DNA of 64,000 bases from Burkholderia sp. GAS332 (GCA_900142905.1 FSRV01000002.1:682001-746000), one strand, 5' to 3'; positions 18,311 through 27,657 are shown, counted from the first letter of the stretch. A program made the numbers and translations. Notes: generated by a model from the letters alone, not told the origin.

Positions 18311-19743
18311 CAGAGACCTCCGCGGGAAATATCGACGAAGTGACCTGCGATGGCAGCGGCTGCGGCCATCGCGGGACTGACGAGGTGGCTGCGGCCGCCG
18401 GGGCCCTGGCGGCCTTCGAAGTTCCGGTTGGACGTCGACGCGCATCGTTCGCCCGGGCGCAACCGGTCGTCGTTCATGCCGAGACACATCGAGCAGCCCG
18501 GTTCGCGCCATTCGAAGCCCGCCGCCTTGAAGACGGCGTCGAGACCTTCGGCTTCGGCCTGCGCCTTGACGAGTCCCGAGCCCGGCACCACCAGCGCGAG
18601 CTGGATGGTCGGCGCAACGTGCTTGCCCTTCACGACTGCCGCGGCCACGCGCAGGTCTTCAATGCGCGCGTTCGTGCAGGAGCCGATGAAGATCTTGTCG
18701 AGCGTGATGCGCTCGAGCGGCGTGCCCGGCTCGAGGCCCATGTATGTCAGCGCGCGTGTCATACCGGCGCGACGCACCAGGTCGGGTTCATCCGACGGGT
18801 TCGGTACGGCGGCGTCGATCGAGACCACCATTTCGGGCGACGTGCCCCAGGTGACCATCGGCCGCAAGCGTGTGGCATCGATGTCGACGGTTTTGTCGAA
18901 GTGCGCTCCCTCGTCGCTGACGAGCGTGCGCCAGTAAGCCACCGCCGCGTCCCAGTGCGCTTCGCCTGGCGCGAAGGGACGCCCCTTCACGTAATCGATC
19001 GTGACGTCGTCAACGCCGATCAGCCCGACTCTCGCGCCCGCTTCGATCGCCATGTTGCACACGGTCATGCGGCCTTCCATCGACAGCGCCCGGATCGTGC
19101 TGCCCGCGAACTCCATCGCGTAGCCGGTGCCGCCGGCGGTGCCGATCTGGCCGATGATCGCGAGCACGAGGTCCTTGGCCGTCACGCCGGGCGGCAGTTC
19201 GCCCTCGACGTTGACGCGCATCGACTTCATCCGCTCGACCAGCAGGCATTGCGTCGCGAGCACGTGTTCAACTTCCGAGGTGCCGACGCCGAATGCGAGC
19301 GCCGCGAAAGCACCATGCGTACTCGTGTGCGAATCGCCGGCCACGACCGTCATGCCTGGCAACGTCGCACCCTGTTCCGGGCCCACGACGTGGATGATGC
19401 CTTGCCTCGTGTCACGAATGCCGTAAGACCGGATGCCAAATTCATTGCAGTTCTTGTCGAGTTGCGCGACCTGGATCCGTGAAAGCGGGTCCGCGATCGC
19501 GTCGATGCTGGTCCGCTCAGCCGCCAGCGTGGGCACATTGTGATCGGCTACCGCGAGCACCGTGTCGGGCCGCCACGGGGTGCGGCCGGACAGGCGCATC
19601 GACTCGAACGCTTGCGGGCTGGTGACCTCATAGACGAGCTGACGGTCGACATACAGGAGCGTCGGGCCATCAGGTGTTTCCGACACGACGTGGCTTTGCC
19701 ACAGCTTGTCGAACAACGTACGGGGCGTAGTCGCGGGCTGCAT
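18310..19743 (-). CDS. leuC: LeuC-like large subunit of isopropylmalate isomerase-type hydro-lyase
   Basis: 477 residues, slightly longer than typical LeuC. Three cluster cysteines are evident: one in [14 protein letters not shown] and two in [12 protein letters not shown]. The substrate-serine motif [12 protein letters not shown] is also present. Start taken at the second ATG (19743), which has GGAGAC six bases upstream; the first ATG is at 19761. First structural gene of a five-gene operon (leuC, leuD, CoA-transferase, lyase, MFS) with its LysR immediately upstream in the same orientation. The aconitase-type reaction (hydration/dehydration of a substituted malate) is certain at family level; the substrate is inferred from context. 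Confidence 0.92.
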   Translation of the reverse strand: MQPATTPRTLFDKLWQSHVVSETPDGPTLLYVDRQLVYEVTSPQAFESMRLSGRTPWRPDTVLAVADHNVPTLAAERTSIDAIADPLSRIQVAQLDKNCNEFGIRSYGIRDTRQGIIHVVGPEQGATLPGMTVVAGDSHTSTHGAFAALAFGVGTSEVEHVLATQCLLVERMKSMRVNVEGELPPGVTAKDLVLAIIGQIGTAGGTGYAMEFAGSTIRALSMEGRMTVCNMAIEAGARVGLIGVDDVTIDYVKGRPFAPGEAHWDAAVAYWRTLVSDEGAHFDKTVDIDATRLRPMVTWGTSPEMVVSIDAAVPNPSDEPDLVRRAGMTRALTYMGLEPGTPLERITLDKIFIGSCTNARIEDLRVAAAVVKGKHVAPTIQLALVVPGSGLVKAQAEAEGLDAVFKAAGFEWREPGCSMCLGMNDDRLRPGERCASTSNRNFEGRQGPGGRSHLVSPAMAAAAAIAGHFVDISRGGL

Positions 19744-19876
19744 GAGGCTGTCTCCATCCATTCATATGAAAGAATGCTTGCTTGGCCTGCCAGCTATGTC
19801 CGGCAAGGCTGCTTGTCTATGGAGACTTATTCTCCTCGCGCGATCCCGTGAGCGGAATGCAACAGTGTGGAACCCA

Positions 19877-19897
19877 GCTTTCGCGGAACGCGAAAGC
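19877..19897. repeat. Perfect hairpin just downstream of lysR and upstream of leuC
   Basis: Perfect 9-bp inverted repeat GCTTTCGCG-GAA-CGCGAAAGC with a 3-nt loop, 10 bp after the lysR stop codon. There is no T-tract on either strand, so it is either a weak or Rho-assisted terminator for lysR or a protein-binding site upstream of leuC. Confidence 0.6.
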
Positions 19898-19907
19898 GCG
19901 CCGTGCG

Positions 19908-20831
19908 TCAGCGGGCCGAGGCTTGGGTCGCCTCCGGCGCCGCGTGGGTCAGATGGTCGACGAGCAGCCGCGCCGGTTTCCTCAGCGCTTTCAGATCGCG
20001 AGCGCAGATGAGCAGTTCGCGGTGAGCCCAGTCTTCCGCGAGGTCGATCTTGTGCAAGTCCATCGACTTCAGGTGCGGGCGTACCGCGGCGTCGGGCAGC
20101 ACGGCAATGCCGAGCCCGGCGGCAACCATCAGGCACATCGCATCGAAGCTACGGACCTGAATGCGCAGTTTCAATTGTCCGCCCGAAAAAGCGGTAGCGG
20201 CCTGAAGGCGTTTGGCAAGCGAGGTATTGCGCGACAGGCTGACGAAGTCGAACTCCAGCGCGTCGACGAACGATACTGGCTCGCGCCGGGTCAGCGGATG
20301 GCCGCCGGGCACGACCAGGACCAGATGGTCGTGGCGATAGGGCATGGTCTGAAGGCCGAGCGTGGGCATCTGGTCGGCCATGATGCCGAAATCGGCCGCG
20401 CCGTCCACCACAGCGAGAGCAACCTGTTCGCTATCCTGTTCTTCCAGTTCAATGCGGATTTCCGGATTGCTGGCATTGAACGCCGCGATCTCCGACGGCA
20501 GGAACTGCGTCACCGCCGACGTGTTGGCCCACAGCCGAACGACCCCCACGACGCCGGCCGCATAGTCCGACATATCGGCCGTCATCAGGTCCACGTCGTT
20601 CAGAATACGCTGCGCGTGAAGCTTGAGCGCCTCACCCGCCGCGGTGAGCGTAATGCCGCGTGAGTGGCGTTCGAATAGCTCGGCACCGATTGTGGATTCG
20701 AGATCCGCTATGCGCTTGCTCGCGGCGCCGATCGCCAGGTGGGCGAGTTCGGCGCCCTTGCTGATGCTGCCGCTTCGAACAATGAGTGCGAAAAGCGAGA
20801 GTGAGACGAGATCGAGACGATGAAGGTTCAT
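19908..20831 (-). CDS. LysR-family regulator of the LeuCD-like operon
   Basis: 307 residues. The N-terminal winged HTH is clear (LVSLSLFALIVRSGSISKGAELAHLAIGAASKRIADLE), and the effector domain is complete through a short Ala-rich tail. Same strand as, and 164 bp upstream of, leuC. It is a close paralogue of the LysR at 10348-11250, with the unusual N-terminal AIGAASKRI variant. The shared subfamily of both regulators supports the idea that the two operons respond to related small acids. The start ATG at 20831 is unambiguous. Confidence 0.87.
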   Translation of the reverse strand: MNLHRLDLVSLSLFALIVRSGSISKGAELAHLAIGAASKRIADLESTIGAELFERHSRGITLTAAGEALKLHAQRILNDVDLMTADMSDYAAGVVGVVRLWANTSAVTQFLPSEIAAFNASNPEIRIELEEQDSEQVALAVVDGAADFGIMADQMPTLGLQTMPYRHDHLVLVVPGGHPLTRREPVSFVDALEFDFVSLSRNTSLAKRLQAATAFSGGQLKLRIQVRSFDAMCLMVAAGLGIAVLPDAAVRPHLKSMDLHKIDLAEDWAHRELLICARDLKALRKPARLLVDHLTHAAPEATQASAR

Positions 20832-21404
20832 GTTCGGCTGCTCCGGCCGCTGTCACCGCTCCATTATGGGGCACGGCCTATTCTGTTCGCTCTCGGTGTT
20901 CGCTCGGATTTTAGGCGACGGGTCTTCGGCCGCTGCGGATGCTCGCGACTCATCGTTGCCCGCGCGATTCTGAATGCGCCTGCCTTTTTGCGCCTGCCTT
21001 TTGTCCGATATTCATCCGCTTCCTCCGAATATCGTGGATTAGACTATTTTTAGCTATGCGACTTTAAAGCGTGGCCGACTCACGAAGTCACCATTGCGCG
21101 GGCTTTCGTGCACCCCTTCTGCACGTGTCTGCCGCCGCCGAGCGAAAAATGCCTGCTTGGTGAAGCGTTTCGCCATTCCTTACTTCGGCCTACACCTAGG
21201 TTTTCCCGCCTCACACTCCGGACCAGCCGGCCGCACCGACGGCCCCTCGTTCGCTCATCGCTTGCTCCGCACATGGCGGCAGCGAGGTATTACCGCGGCG
21301 ATTTTTTAATTTTATTTGTTTGAATCGAGCGCCTGATCCCGCCAGGCAATAGGCCCCTGCGCGCTGCGATGTTAAGCGCCTGATTCGGTGACAAGGAGAT
21401 GATC
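20832..21404. other. 573-bp intergenic region with a short tandem duplication
   Basis: No gene is supported here. A 13-bp direct repeat GCGCCTGCCTTTT occurs at 20976-20988 and 20990-21002. AT-rich stretches around 21040-21065 and 21298-21325 may carry promoters for the flanking lysR (minus) and the exported protein (plus). Confidence 0.5.
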
Positions 21405-21989
21405 ATGAAGATCAAACATTTAAGCATGTTGTCAGCAACCGCCGTTGCACTTCTCTCGCTCAGTGGCGCCGCGCAGGCCGGCGGCCCCGGCGGTCCCGGC
21501 GGCCTATGCTCCAACGCAACGCTAAAGGGACCGTATGGCTTTACCGGTCACGGAGAAATTCTCGGATTGATAGGCCCGGATAATCTGGTGCATGCGTTCG
21601 CCTCCCCGTCGATCCTTGATGACGTCGCCCTGGTGACGTTCGACGGCGCAGGTCATTTTTCACGCACCGACTTCGGGCTTATCGGCGGGCTGCCGAAAGG
21701 GGGGCAGACTACCTTCAATCCGAACCAGACTGGAACCTACGCGGTGAACGCGGATTGCACCGGTACCATGCAAATCGTTTATACCGCCGGTGGCCCCGTG
21801 CCGGCCGGCGTCGAGGTCGACCTGCAAATCGTCGTCGCTGACGATGGGACGCTCATCGAATCGGTTGCCTCCAAAGGGATCACCGCCTCAGGCGCGACGC
21901 CGGACGGCATAACGTGTCCTCCGTATTGCGAGCAAGCGGCGCAAGAAAGATTTGAGGGGAAAAAGGTCGTGGTCTACGGCTTCCGCTAG
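21405..21989 (+). CDS. Hypothetical exported protein
   Basis: About 194 residues. A clear signal peptide (MKIKHLSMLSATAVALLSLSGAAQA, cleavage after AQA) precedes a Gly/Pro-rich linker and a beta-rich mature domain with four Cys residues (two in DCTGT and CSNATL, two in ITCPPYCEQ) that could pair as disulfides in the periplasm. The start at 21405 is chosen over 21399 because AAGGAG ends at 21398, leaving a proper 6-base spacing only for the second ATG. I do not recognise the family beyond exported proteins of unknown function common in Burkholderiaceae. Its codon use is slightly less biased than its neighbours'. Confidence 0.72.
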   Translation: MKIKHLSMLSATAVALLSLSGAAQAGGPGGPGGLCSNATLKGPYGFTGHGEILGLIGPDNLVHAFASPSILDDVALVTFDGAGHFSRTDFGLIGGLPKGGQTTFNPNQTGTYAVNADCTGTMQIVYTAGGPVPAGVEVDLQIVVADDGTLIESVASKGITASGATPDGITCPPYCEQAAQERFEGKKVVVYGFR

Positions 21990-22112
21990 TCGAGTCCCGG
22001 ATGGGGTTACGATTTATTCGACGCCACCTGTCCGTCAGCATGCGGCCCGAGCGTCATTGTGATGGCGGCCCCGATGTTATTCACCCGCCTTAACCCCATG
22101 ACGGAGGCTCAC

Positions 22113-22484
22113 ATGCAATACCTATTGATGATCTATTCGGAAGAAAACGGCTGGAACAAGATGACCGACAGCGAGCGGCAGCAAGGGGTTGCCGCCTATC
22201 AGGCGTACACCGAATCGTTGAAAAAAGCGGAGGTGCTGGTGGGCGCCAACCGGCTGCAGCACACGAACACCGCCACCACGGTGCGGCTCGTCGATGGCAA
22301 GCCGCAGGTGCTTGACGGACCGTTTTCCGATTCGAAGGAGCAGCTCGCCGGCTACTACCTGATCGACGTACCCAACCTGGACGCGGCGATCGCGTGGGCG
22401 TCGCGGTGTCCCGGCGCGGCGCACGGCCTCATGGAAGTGCGCCCGGTCTGGACTGCCCCCTACGCCGCGCCATCTGCTGCATGA
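22113..22484 (+). CDS. DGPF/YCII-domain protein, partner of ECF42 sigma factor
   Basis: 123 residues. The family-defining D-G-P-F motif is visible (QVLDGPFSDSKEQLAGYYLIDV), within an N-terminal MQYLLMIYSEENGW ferredoxin-like YCII fold. ATG at 22113 with CGGAGG six bases upstream. Its stop codon overlaps the start of the sigma-factor gene (ATGA), so the two are translationally coupled. DGPF genes are the signature neighbours of ECF42 sigma factors; the protein's biochemical role is not established. Confidence 0.88.
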   Translation: MQYLLMIYSEENGWNKMTDSERQQGVAAYQAYTESLKKAEVLVGANRLQHTNTATTVRLVDGKPQVLDGPFSDSKEQLAGYYLIDVPNLDAAIAWASRCPGAAHGLMEVRPVWTAPYAAPSAA

Positions 22485-23752
22485 GTCCGTCCGGCGGCGG
22501 CGACCGTGACGCGGAGGGCGCCGCGCATTCGATTGCCGAGGCGGTTGCTCGCCGCAGTTACGGCAAGCTCGTCGCCCTGCTGGCGATGCGCACGCGCGAC
22601 GTCGCGGCGGCCGAGGACGCGCTGGCCGACGCGTTTGCGGCCGCGCTCGCGGACTGGTCGGCGCGCGGCTGCCCCGCGAATCCCGAAGCGTGGCTGATGA
22701 CGGTTGCGCGCCGCCGGGCGATCGATGGCGCGCGCCATCGACATGTCGGCGACGAAGTGGTGAACCAGCTCGCGATCCTTGCCGACGAGATCGACACGCG
22801 TGAAGCAGGCGTGTTGCCTGACCGGCGGCTTGCACTGCTGTTCGCGTGCACGCACCCTGCGCTCGAGGCCGCGATTCGCACGCCGCTGATGCTGCAGGTG
22901 GTGCTGGGGCTCGAAGCAAAGACGATTGCGTCCGCGTTCCTGATGTCGCCCGCCGCGATGAGCAAGCGCCTCGCGCGAGCGAAGAACAAGATCCGCGAAG
23001 CGGGCATTCCGTTCAGCGTACCCGAGCGCGAGGAGTTGCCCGGCCGGCTCGCTGCCGTGCTGGAAGCGGTCTATGCGGCGTACGCGGAAGGGTGGACCGA
23101 TCCGGTCGGCGGCGATACCGAGCGGCGCGATCTCGTCGGCGAGGCGCTGTTTCTTGCCCACCTGCTCGTCGAACTGCTGCCCGAGGAACCAGAGACGCTG
23201 GGTCTGCTCGCGCTGATGCTGTATGCGCAGGCACGGCGCGATGCGCGACGCGATGCGGCTGGCGACTACGTGCCGCTGTCGGCTCAGGATCCGGCGACAT
23301 GGAACGCGCCGATGATCGACGCAGCCAACGCACTGCTGCGGCGCGCGAGCGCATTCAACGCAATCGGACGCTTTCAGCTCGAGGCCGCGTTGCAGTCGGC
23401 GCACGTCCACCGCTGCCGGACGCATCGCCCGAACTGGGACGAGATCGTGCAACTCTACGATGCGCTGCTCGCGATTGCGGCGTCGCCGGTGGTCGCGGTG
23501 AACCGCGCGCTCGCGCAGGCGGAACGGGACGGCCCGCAGGCGGCGCTCGACGCGCTCGAGCCGTATGCGGACGATCCGCGGCTGGCCGACTACCAGCCGT
23601 ACTGGGCCGCGCGCGCCGATCTGCTCGCGCGTGCCGGTGCGACGGCCGAAGCGCTCGGCGCGTACGATCTCGCGATCGGACTCGCGCGCGATCCGGCCGT
23701 GCGCCGGTTCCTGCAGCGCAAGCGCATCGAGCTGTCATCGGCGAAAAGTTAG
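22481..23752 (+). CDS. ECF42-type RNA polymerase sigma factor with C-terminal TPR-like extension
   Basis: 423 residues, far longer than a standard ECF sigma factor. Region 2 (RRSYGKLVALLAMRTRDVAAAEDALADAFAAAL) and region 4 (LGLEAKTIASAFLMSPAAMSKRLARAKNKIREA) are present at about residues 20-170. A roughly 240-residue C-terminal helical extension follows, containing the WDEIVQLYDALL...VAVNRALA block typical of ECF42/DUF6596. No anti-sigma gene follows. In ECF42 the C-terminal extension is thought to control activity itself. The start at 22481 overlaps the DGPF stop codon; the in-frame sequence upstream belongs to the other frame. Confidence 0.9.
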   Translation: MSPSGGGDRDAEGAAHSIAEAVARRSYGKLVALLAMRTRDVAAAEDALADAFAAALADWSARGCPANPEAWLMTVARRRAIDGARHRHVGDEVVNQLAILADEIDTREAGVLPDRRLALLFACTHPALEAAIRTPLMLQVVLGLEAKTIASAFLMSPAAMSKRLARAKNKIREAGIPFSVPEREELPGRLAAVLEAVYAAYAEGWTDPVGGDTERRDLVGEALFLAHLLVELLPEEPETLGLLALMLYAQARRDARRDAAGDYVPLSAQDPATWNAPMIDAANALLRRASAFNAIGRFQLEAALQSAHVHRCRTHRPNWDEIVQLYDALLAIAASPVVAVNRALAQAERDGPQAALDALEPYADDPRLADYQPYWAARADLLARAGATAEALGAYDLAIGLARDPAVRRFLQRKRIELSSAKS

Positions 23753-23835
23753 ATTGTTCACTCGTGCGGCCAGAAAAGAGACATCCCTGTACGTCCGGTC
23801 GGCTATCATGCCTATCCTCTCCGAAGTAGCTCCTT

Positions 23836-25515
23836 ATGATTTCCGTCCGTAATGTCACGCTGCGCCGCGGCGTCAATGTCGTACTCGATGGCGCGTCCGT
23901 CACTTTCACCCCCGGCGAAAAGATTGGCCTTGTCGGCCGCAATGGCGCCGGCAAGTCGTCCTTCTTCGCCCTTCTCAACGGCACGCTGCACGAAGACGGC
24001 GGCGAGTTCTCGATTCCCGCTGCATGGAAGATGGGCCAGGTCGCGCAGGAGATGCCGGAGACCGAGCAGAGTGCGACCGACTTCGTCATCGAGGGTGACA
24101 CCGTGATGCTGGCCGCGCAGGCTGAAGTAGCCGCCGCTGAGGCCAGCGACGATGGCATGCGCATGGCGCACGCCTACATGGCCCTGCACGACGCCGGTGC
24201 ACATGATGCCCCCGCGCGTGCCCAAGCGCTGATCCTGGGCCTTGGCTTCAGTGCTGCGCAGCTCAGCCAGCCGGTCAACAGTTTCTCCGGCGGCTGGCGC
24301 ATGCGACTGCAGCTGGCGCGCGCGCTCATGTGCCCGTCCGACTTGCTGTTGCTCGACGAGCCGACCAATCACCTCGACCTCGACGCGCTGGTCTGGCTGG
24401 AAGCGTGGCTCAAGCGCTATCAAGGAACCATGGTAGTGATCAGCCACGATCGCGAATTCCTCGACGCGGTGACGCAGGTGACGGTGCACGTCGACAACGC
24501 CAAGCTTGTGCGTTACGGCGGCAACTACAGCAAGTTCGAAGAGATGCGCGCTGAGCAACTGGTGTTGCAGCAGGCCGCGATGGCCAGGCAGGCGGACAAG
24601 ATCGCCCACCTGCAGAAATTCATCGACCGTTTCAAGGCCAAGGCCTCGAAGGCGAAGCAGGCGCAGAGCCGGGTCAAGGCGCTCGAACGCATGGAGAAGA
24701 TCGCACCGGTGCTTGCCGACGCAGAGTTCAACTTCGAGTTCAAGGAGCCGCTCAACGTCCCGAACCCGCTGTTGTCGATGCTGGACGCGAGCTTTGGCTA
24801 CCCCGCGCCGACCGGCGTACCGCCGGGCACGCCGCCGACGGTCATCGTGCGGGGCATCAACCGATCCGTGCTGGCCGGGCAGCGCATCGGCATTCTCGGT
24901 GCCAACGGCCAAGGCAAGTCCACTCTGGTGAAGACGGTGGCGCACGAACTGGCGCCGATTGCCGGCGAAATCAGCGAAGGCAAAGGCCTGAACATCGGCT
25001 ACTTCGCACAGCAGGAACTCGACGTGCTGCGTCCTCTCGACACGCCGATGGAACACATGATCCGCCTTGCCAAGGACACGCCGGCGCACCTGCGTGCCCC
25101 CGGCCAGAGTGGCACCGAACAATCGCTTCGCACCTTCCTCGGCACCTTCAACTTCAGTGGTGACATGGTCCATCAGGCGGTCGGCACGATGAGCGGCGGC
25201 GAAAAGGCGCGGCTCGTGTTGTGCATGATCGTGTGGCAGCGTCCTAACCTGCTGCTGCTCGACGAGCCTACCAACCACCTCGACCTGGCCACACGCGAAG
25301 CGCTAGGCATGGCACTCAACGAATTCGAAGGCACCGTGATACTGGTCAGTCACGACCGTTCCCTGCTGCGCGCGGTATGTGACGAGTTCTGGCTCGTCAC
25401 CAAGGGTGGCGTCGAGCCCTTCGACGGCGATCTGGACGATTACCAGCAGTTCCTGCGCGACGAAGCCCGTCGCATGCGCGAGCAAGCTGCGGGGGAGCAG
25501 AAGGTCATCGCCTGA
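23836..25515 (+). CDS. ABC-F family ATPase (YheS/Uup-like)
   Basis: 559 residues with two ABC domains in one chain and no membrane segments. Domain 1: Walker A GRNGAGKSS, signature NSFSGGWRMRL, Walker B LLLLDEPTNHLDL. Domain 2: Walker A GANGQGKST, signature TMSGGEKARL, Walker B LLLLDEPTNHLDL. The ABC-F linker (KIAHLQKFIDRFKAKASKAKQAQSR), rich in basic residues, lies between them. ABC-F proteins act on ribosomes as translation factors; the C-terminus lacks the coiled coil of Uup, which favours a YheS-like assignment. A long open frame on the opposite strand (23812-25278) is a GC artefact. Confidence 0.92.
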   Translation: MISVRNVTLRRGVNVVLDGASVTFTPGEKIGLVGRNGAGKSSFFALLNGTLHEDGGEFSIPAAWKMGQVAQEMPETEQSATDFVIEGDTVMLAAQAEVAAAEASDDGMRMAHAYMALHDAGAHDAPARAQALILGLGFSAAQLSQPVNSFSGGWRMRLQLARALMCPSDLLLLDEPTNHLDLDALVWLEAWLKRYQGTMVVISHDREFLDAVTQVTVHVDNAKLVRYGGNYSKFEEMRAEQLVLQQAAMARQADKIAHLQKFIDRFKAKASKAKQAQSRVKALERMEKIAPVLADAEFNFEFKEPLNVPNPLLSMLDASFGYPAPTGVPPGTPPTVIVRGINRSVLAGQRIGILGANGQGKSTLVKTVAHELAPIAGEISEGKGLNIGYFAQQELDVLRPLDTPMEHMIRLAKDTPAHLRAPGQSGTEQSLRTFLGTFNFSGDMVHQAVGTMSGGEKARLVLCMIVWQRPNLLLLDEPTNHLDLATREALGMALNEFEGTVILVSHDRSLLRAVCDEFWLVTKGGVEPFDGDLDDYQQFLRDEARRMREQAAGEQKVIA

Positions 25516-25684
25516 GTTAACCCCTGGCGGTTCCAGTTTGGGAGCTGGCTGCCATAGCGCTCGCATCGAGTCGAACGGACGCTCCGGGTCGAAAGTACGC
25601 ATTCGTGGAAGCCGGTAGCGGACGTTCGCCGTTGGCGTCTGCGGATGTCCGGTCTGAGGGCCCACCACGCCACGCTCCGCAGAC

Positions 25685-26800
25685 TCAATCCAGGAGCAGC
25701 GCACCCGTTCTGAACGCAGTCGCACCAGCGACTTGCGCAACCGATAAACCGGCCGACGCAAACCCAAGCAAATGACGTGCGTAAAGCACGCCGGTGGTCG
25801 TCGCGTTCAGCGTCGTGACCTGATCCGTGAGCGGATCGACGATGTCCGCGACTGGCTGGCCCGCTTCGATCCAAGCCCCCACTTCCGCGCGAAACACGAG
25901 CACGCCGCTCATGGGCGCCACGATCGATTCGGAACCCGCGAACGGAGTGGCGGGGAACAGCAACGGGGGCAACGGGGCGGCTTCAGCGTCGATGACGCCG
26001 CGATGGCTCAGATAGTTGAGGATCGCCTGAGCGTCCTGTTCAGCGAACTCATATGAAACGTCGCACTGACCGCGCAGTTCCACCGTGATCGAGATGCCGC
26101 CATTGGGAATCGGATGCTGCTTGCCATAACGCGCACGCAGATTGGACCAGCAGAAGCTGTGAATCTCATCGAATGGATTGCCGGCCGCGTTCAGCGTCAA
26201 TAGCGACGCTTTGGCGCCGATATAACGCGCGAGGGGTTCGACGTCTTCCCAGGTATCCGGATTGGTGTACAGATGCATCACCGCATTCAGATCGCAATGC
26301 AGATCGAGCACGACATCGGCATCGTAAGAGAGCTTTTGCAGCGCAAGCCGTTGCGAATCGAGTTCGGTGACGGGTGTCTGTTCGTCGAGTGCTTCACCCA
26401 TGGCGGCGCGCACGGCAACGCGGTTTGCGTCGATGTCGCCCGTCAGGCGTCCTTCGACGCGCGGCATTACCAAGGCCGTCAGATCGTAGAAGTGACGGTT
26501 GAAGTTCTGCGCCGTATGCGTTTCAAAGCGACCGAGATGGGCGCCGAGCAGGTGTTGATTGAGACCGATCGGATTCGAAACCGGCACGACGACCACTTCG
26601 CCGCGCAGCTTGCCTGCCGCTTCAAGGGCAGCCAGATGCTTGCGCAGACGCCAGGCGACGAGCATGCCCGGCAACTCGTCGGCGTGCAGTGACGACTGAA
26701 TGTAAATCTTCTGGCCGCCAGTCGGGCCATAGTGAAAACTGGTCAGGTGGCGTTCGGTGCCGAGTGTCCGGGAAATGAGCGGATGCGTTCTGGTTTGCAT
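25685..26800 (-). CDS. AstE/aspartoacylase-family deacylase (copy A)
   Basis: 371 residues, M14-like succinylglutamate desuccinylase/aspartoacylase family. Zinc ligands are seen in SSLHADELPGM (H-x-x-E) and VLDLHCDLNAVMH (His), with the substrate-binding Asn-Arg region GDIDANR. The C-terminal beta domain (SIVAPMSGVLVFRAEVGAW) is as in N-acyl-amino-acid deacylases. It is the last gene of a minus-strand operon with a basic-amino-acid-type ABC transporter, 51 bp after the ATPase gene, suggesting hydrolysis of an imported N-acylated or amide-linked amino acid. It is a close paralogue of 32937-34052 (both 371 residues and collinear). Confidence 0.85.
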   Translation of the reverse strand: MQTRTHPLISRTLGTERHLTSFHYGPTGGQKIYIQSSLHADELPGMLVAWRLRKHLAALEAAGKLRGEVVVVPVSNPIGLNQHLLGAHLGRFETHTAQNFNRHFYDLTALVMPRVEGRLTGDIDANRVAVRAAMGEALDEQTPVTELDSQRLALQKLSYDADVVLDLHCDLNAVMHLYTNPDTWEDVEPLARYIGAKASLLTLNAAGNPFDEIHSFCWSNLRARYGKQHPIPNGGISITVELRGQCDVSYEFAEQDAQAILNYLSHRGVIDAEAAPLPPLLFPATPFAGSESIVAPMSGVLVFRAEVGAWIEAGQPVADIVDPLTDQVTTLNATTTGVLYARHLLGFASAGLSVAQVAGATAFRTGALLLD

Positions 26801-26851
26801 GGATTCGGCCGGTGGAAACGCCGGGGCACTTCAGGCCCCCGCGCGGCAATG

Positions 26852-27619
26852 TTATTTGAGGCTGCCGGTAAGAAACTGGCCTAAGCGTTCGCTTTTCGGG
26901 TTGACCAGAACATCTTGAGGATGGCCTTCTTCTTCGATCTTGCCCTTATGCAGAAACACCACGTGATTCGACACGTTGCGGGCAAAGCCCATCTCGTGCG
27001 TGACCACGATCATCGTACGGCCTTCTTCAGCCAGAGCCTGCATCACTTTCAGGACCTCGCCGACCAGTTCCGGGTCGAGCGCCGACGTGGGTTCGTCAAA
27101 CAGCATGACTTCGGGCTCCATGGCCAGCGCGCGTGCAATGGCCACGCGCTGTTGCTGGCCGCCGGAAAGATGGGACGGATACTTGCCTTCCATGCTGGTG
27201 TTGAGCCCGACCTTGGTCAGGTACTTGCGAGCCCGCGTCTCCGCTTCAACCCGGCTCAACCCCAACACGCTGATGGGTGCTTCGACGATGTTTTCAAGCA
27301 CGGTCATGTGCGCCCACAGGTTGAAGTGCTGAAACACCATCGACAACTTGGTGCGCATCTTCTGCAGTTGCTTGTGATCGCTCACCCGCAAGGAGCCGTT
27401 TCTATCCGGCTTGGTCTGGATCTCTTCTGCGTTGAGGGTGATGCGCCCCGAGCAAGGCTGCTCAAGAAAATTAATGCAACGTAGAAACGTGCTTTTACCT
27501 GAGCCGCTCGAACCGATGATGCTGATGACATCGCCGGCCTTTGCCTTGAGCGATACGCCCTTCAGAACCTCGTTGTCACCGAACTTCTTGTGCAGGTCGT
27601 CGACAATCAGCTTATACAT
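26852..27619 (-). CDS. hisP: Polar amino-acid ABC transporter ATPase (HisP-like)
   Basis: 255 residues, the length of HisP. Walker [11 protein letters not shown]-loop [12 protein letters not shown], signature [15 protein letters not shown], Walker [14 protein letters not shown] and the H-loop THEMGFAR are all intact. The insert [25 protein letters not shown] is typical of the HisP/ArtP group. The start at 27619 is chosen for homology; an ATG at 27661 would overlap hisM. Powers uptake through the HisM/HisQ permeases encoded just upstream in the same operon. Confidence 0.92.
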   Translation of the reverse strand: MYKLIVDDLHKKFGDNEVLKGVSLKAKAGDVISIIGSSGSGKSTFLRCINFLEQPCSGRITLNAEEIQTKPDRNGSLRVSDHKQLQKMRTKLSMVFQHFNLWAHMTVLENIVEAPISVLGLSRVEAETRARKYLTKVGLNTSMEGKYPSHLSGGQQQRVAIARALAMEPEVMLFDEPTSALDPELVGEVLKVMQALAEEGRTMIVVTHEMGFARNVSNHVVFLHKGKIEEEGHPQDVLVNPKSERLGQFLTGSLK

Positions 27620-27657
27620 ATCTCGATACACTCCATCTTGGCTGAGGGTAGCCAGGT

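Noticed and set aside
17672..19743. Housekeeping leucine-biosynthesis leuCD
   Set aside because: Family assignment is right, but the operon lacks leuB and leuA and instead carries CoA-transferase, lyase, carrier and LysR genes, so a catabolic role is favoured. Kept as an alternative only.
20976..21002. Tandem GCGCCTGCCTTTT repeats as a possible CRISPR or mobile-element trace
   Set aside because: Only two copies of 13 bp with no spacer structure; no transposase or cas gene near. Simple local duplication.
23812..25278. 488-residue open frame antisense to the ABC-F gene
   Set aside because: Mirror of a strongly coding gene with complete ABC motifs; composition rich in Arg, His and Gly as expected for a shadow frame.
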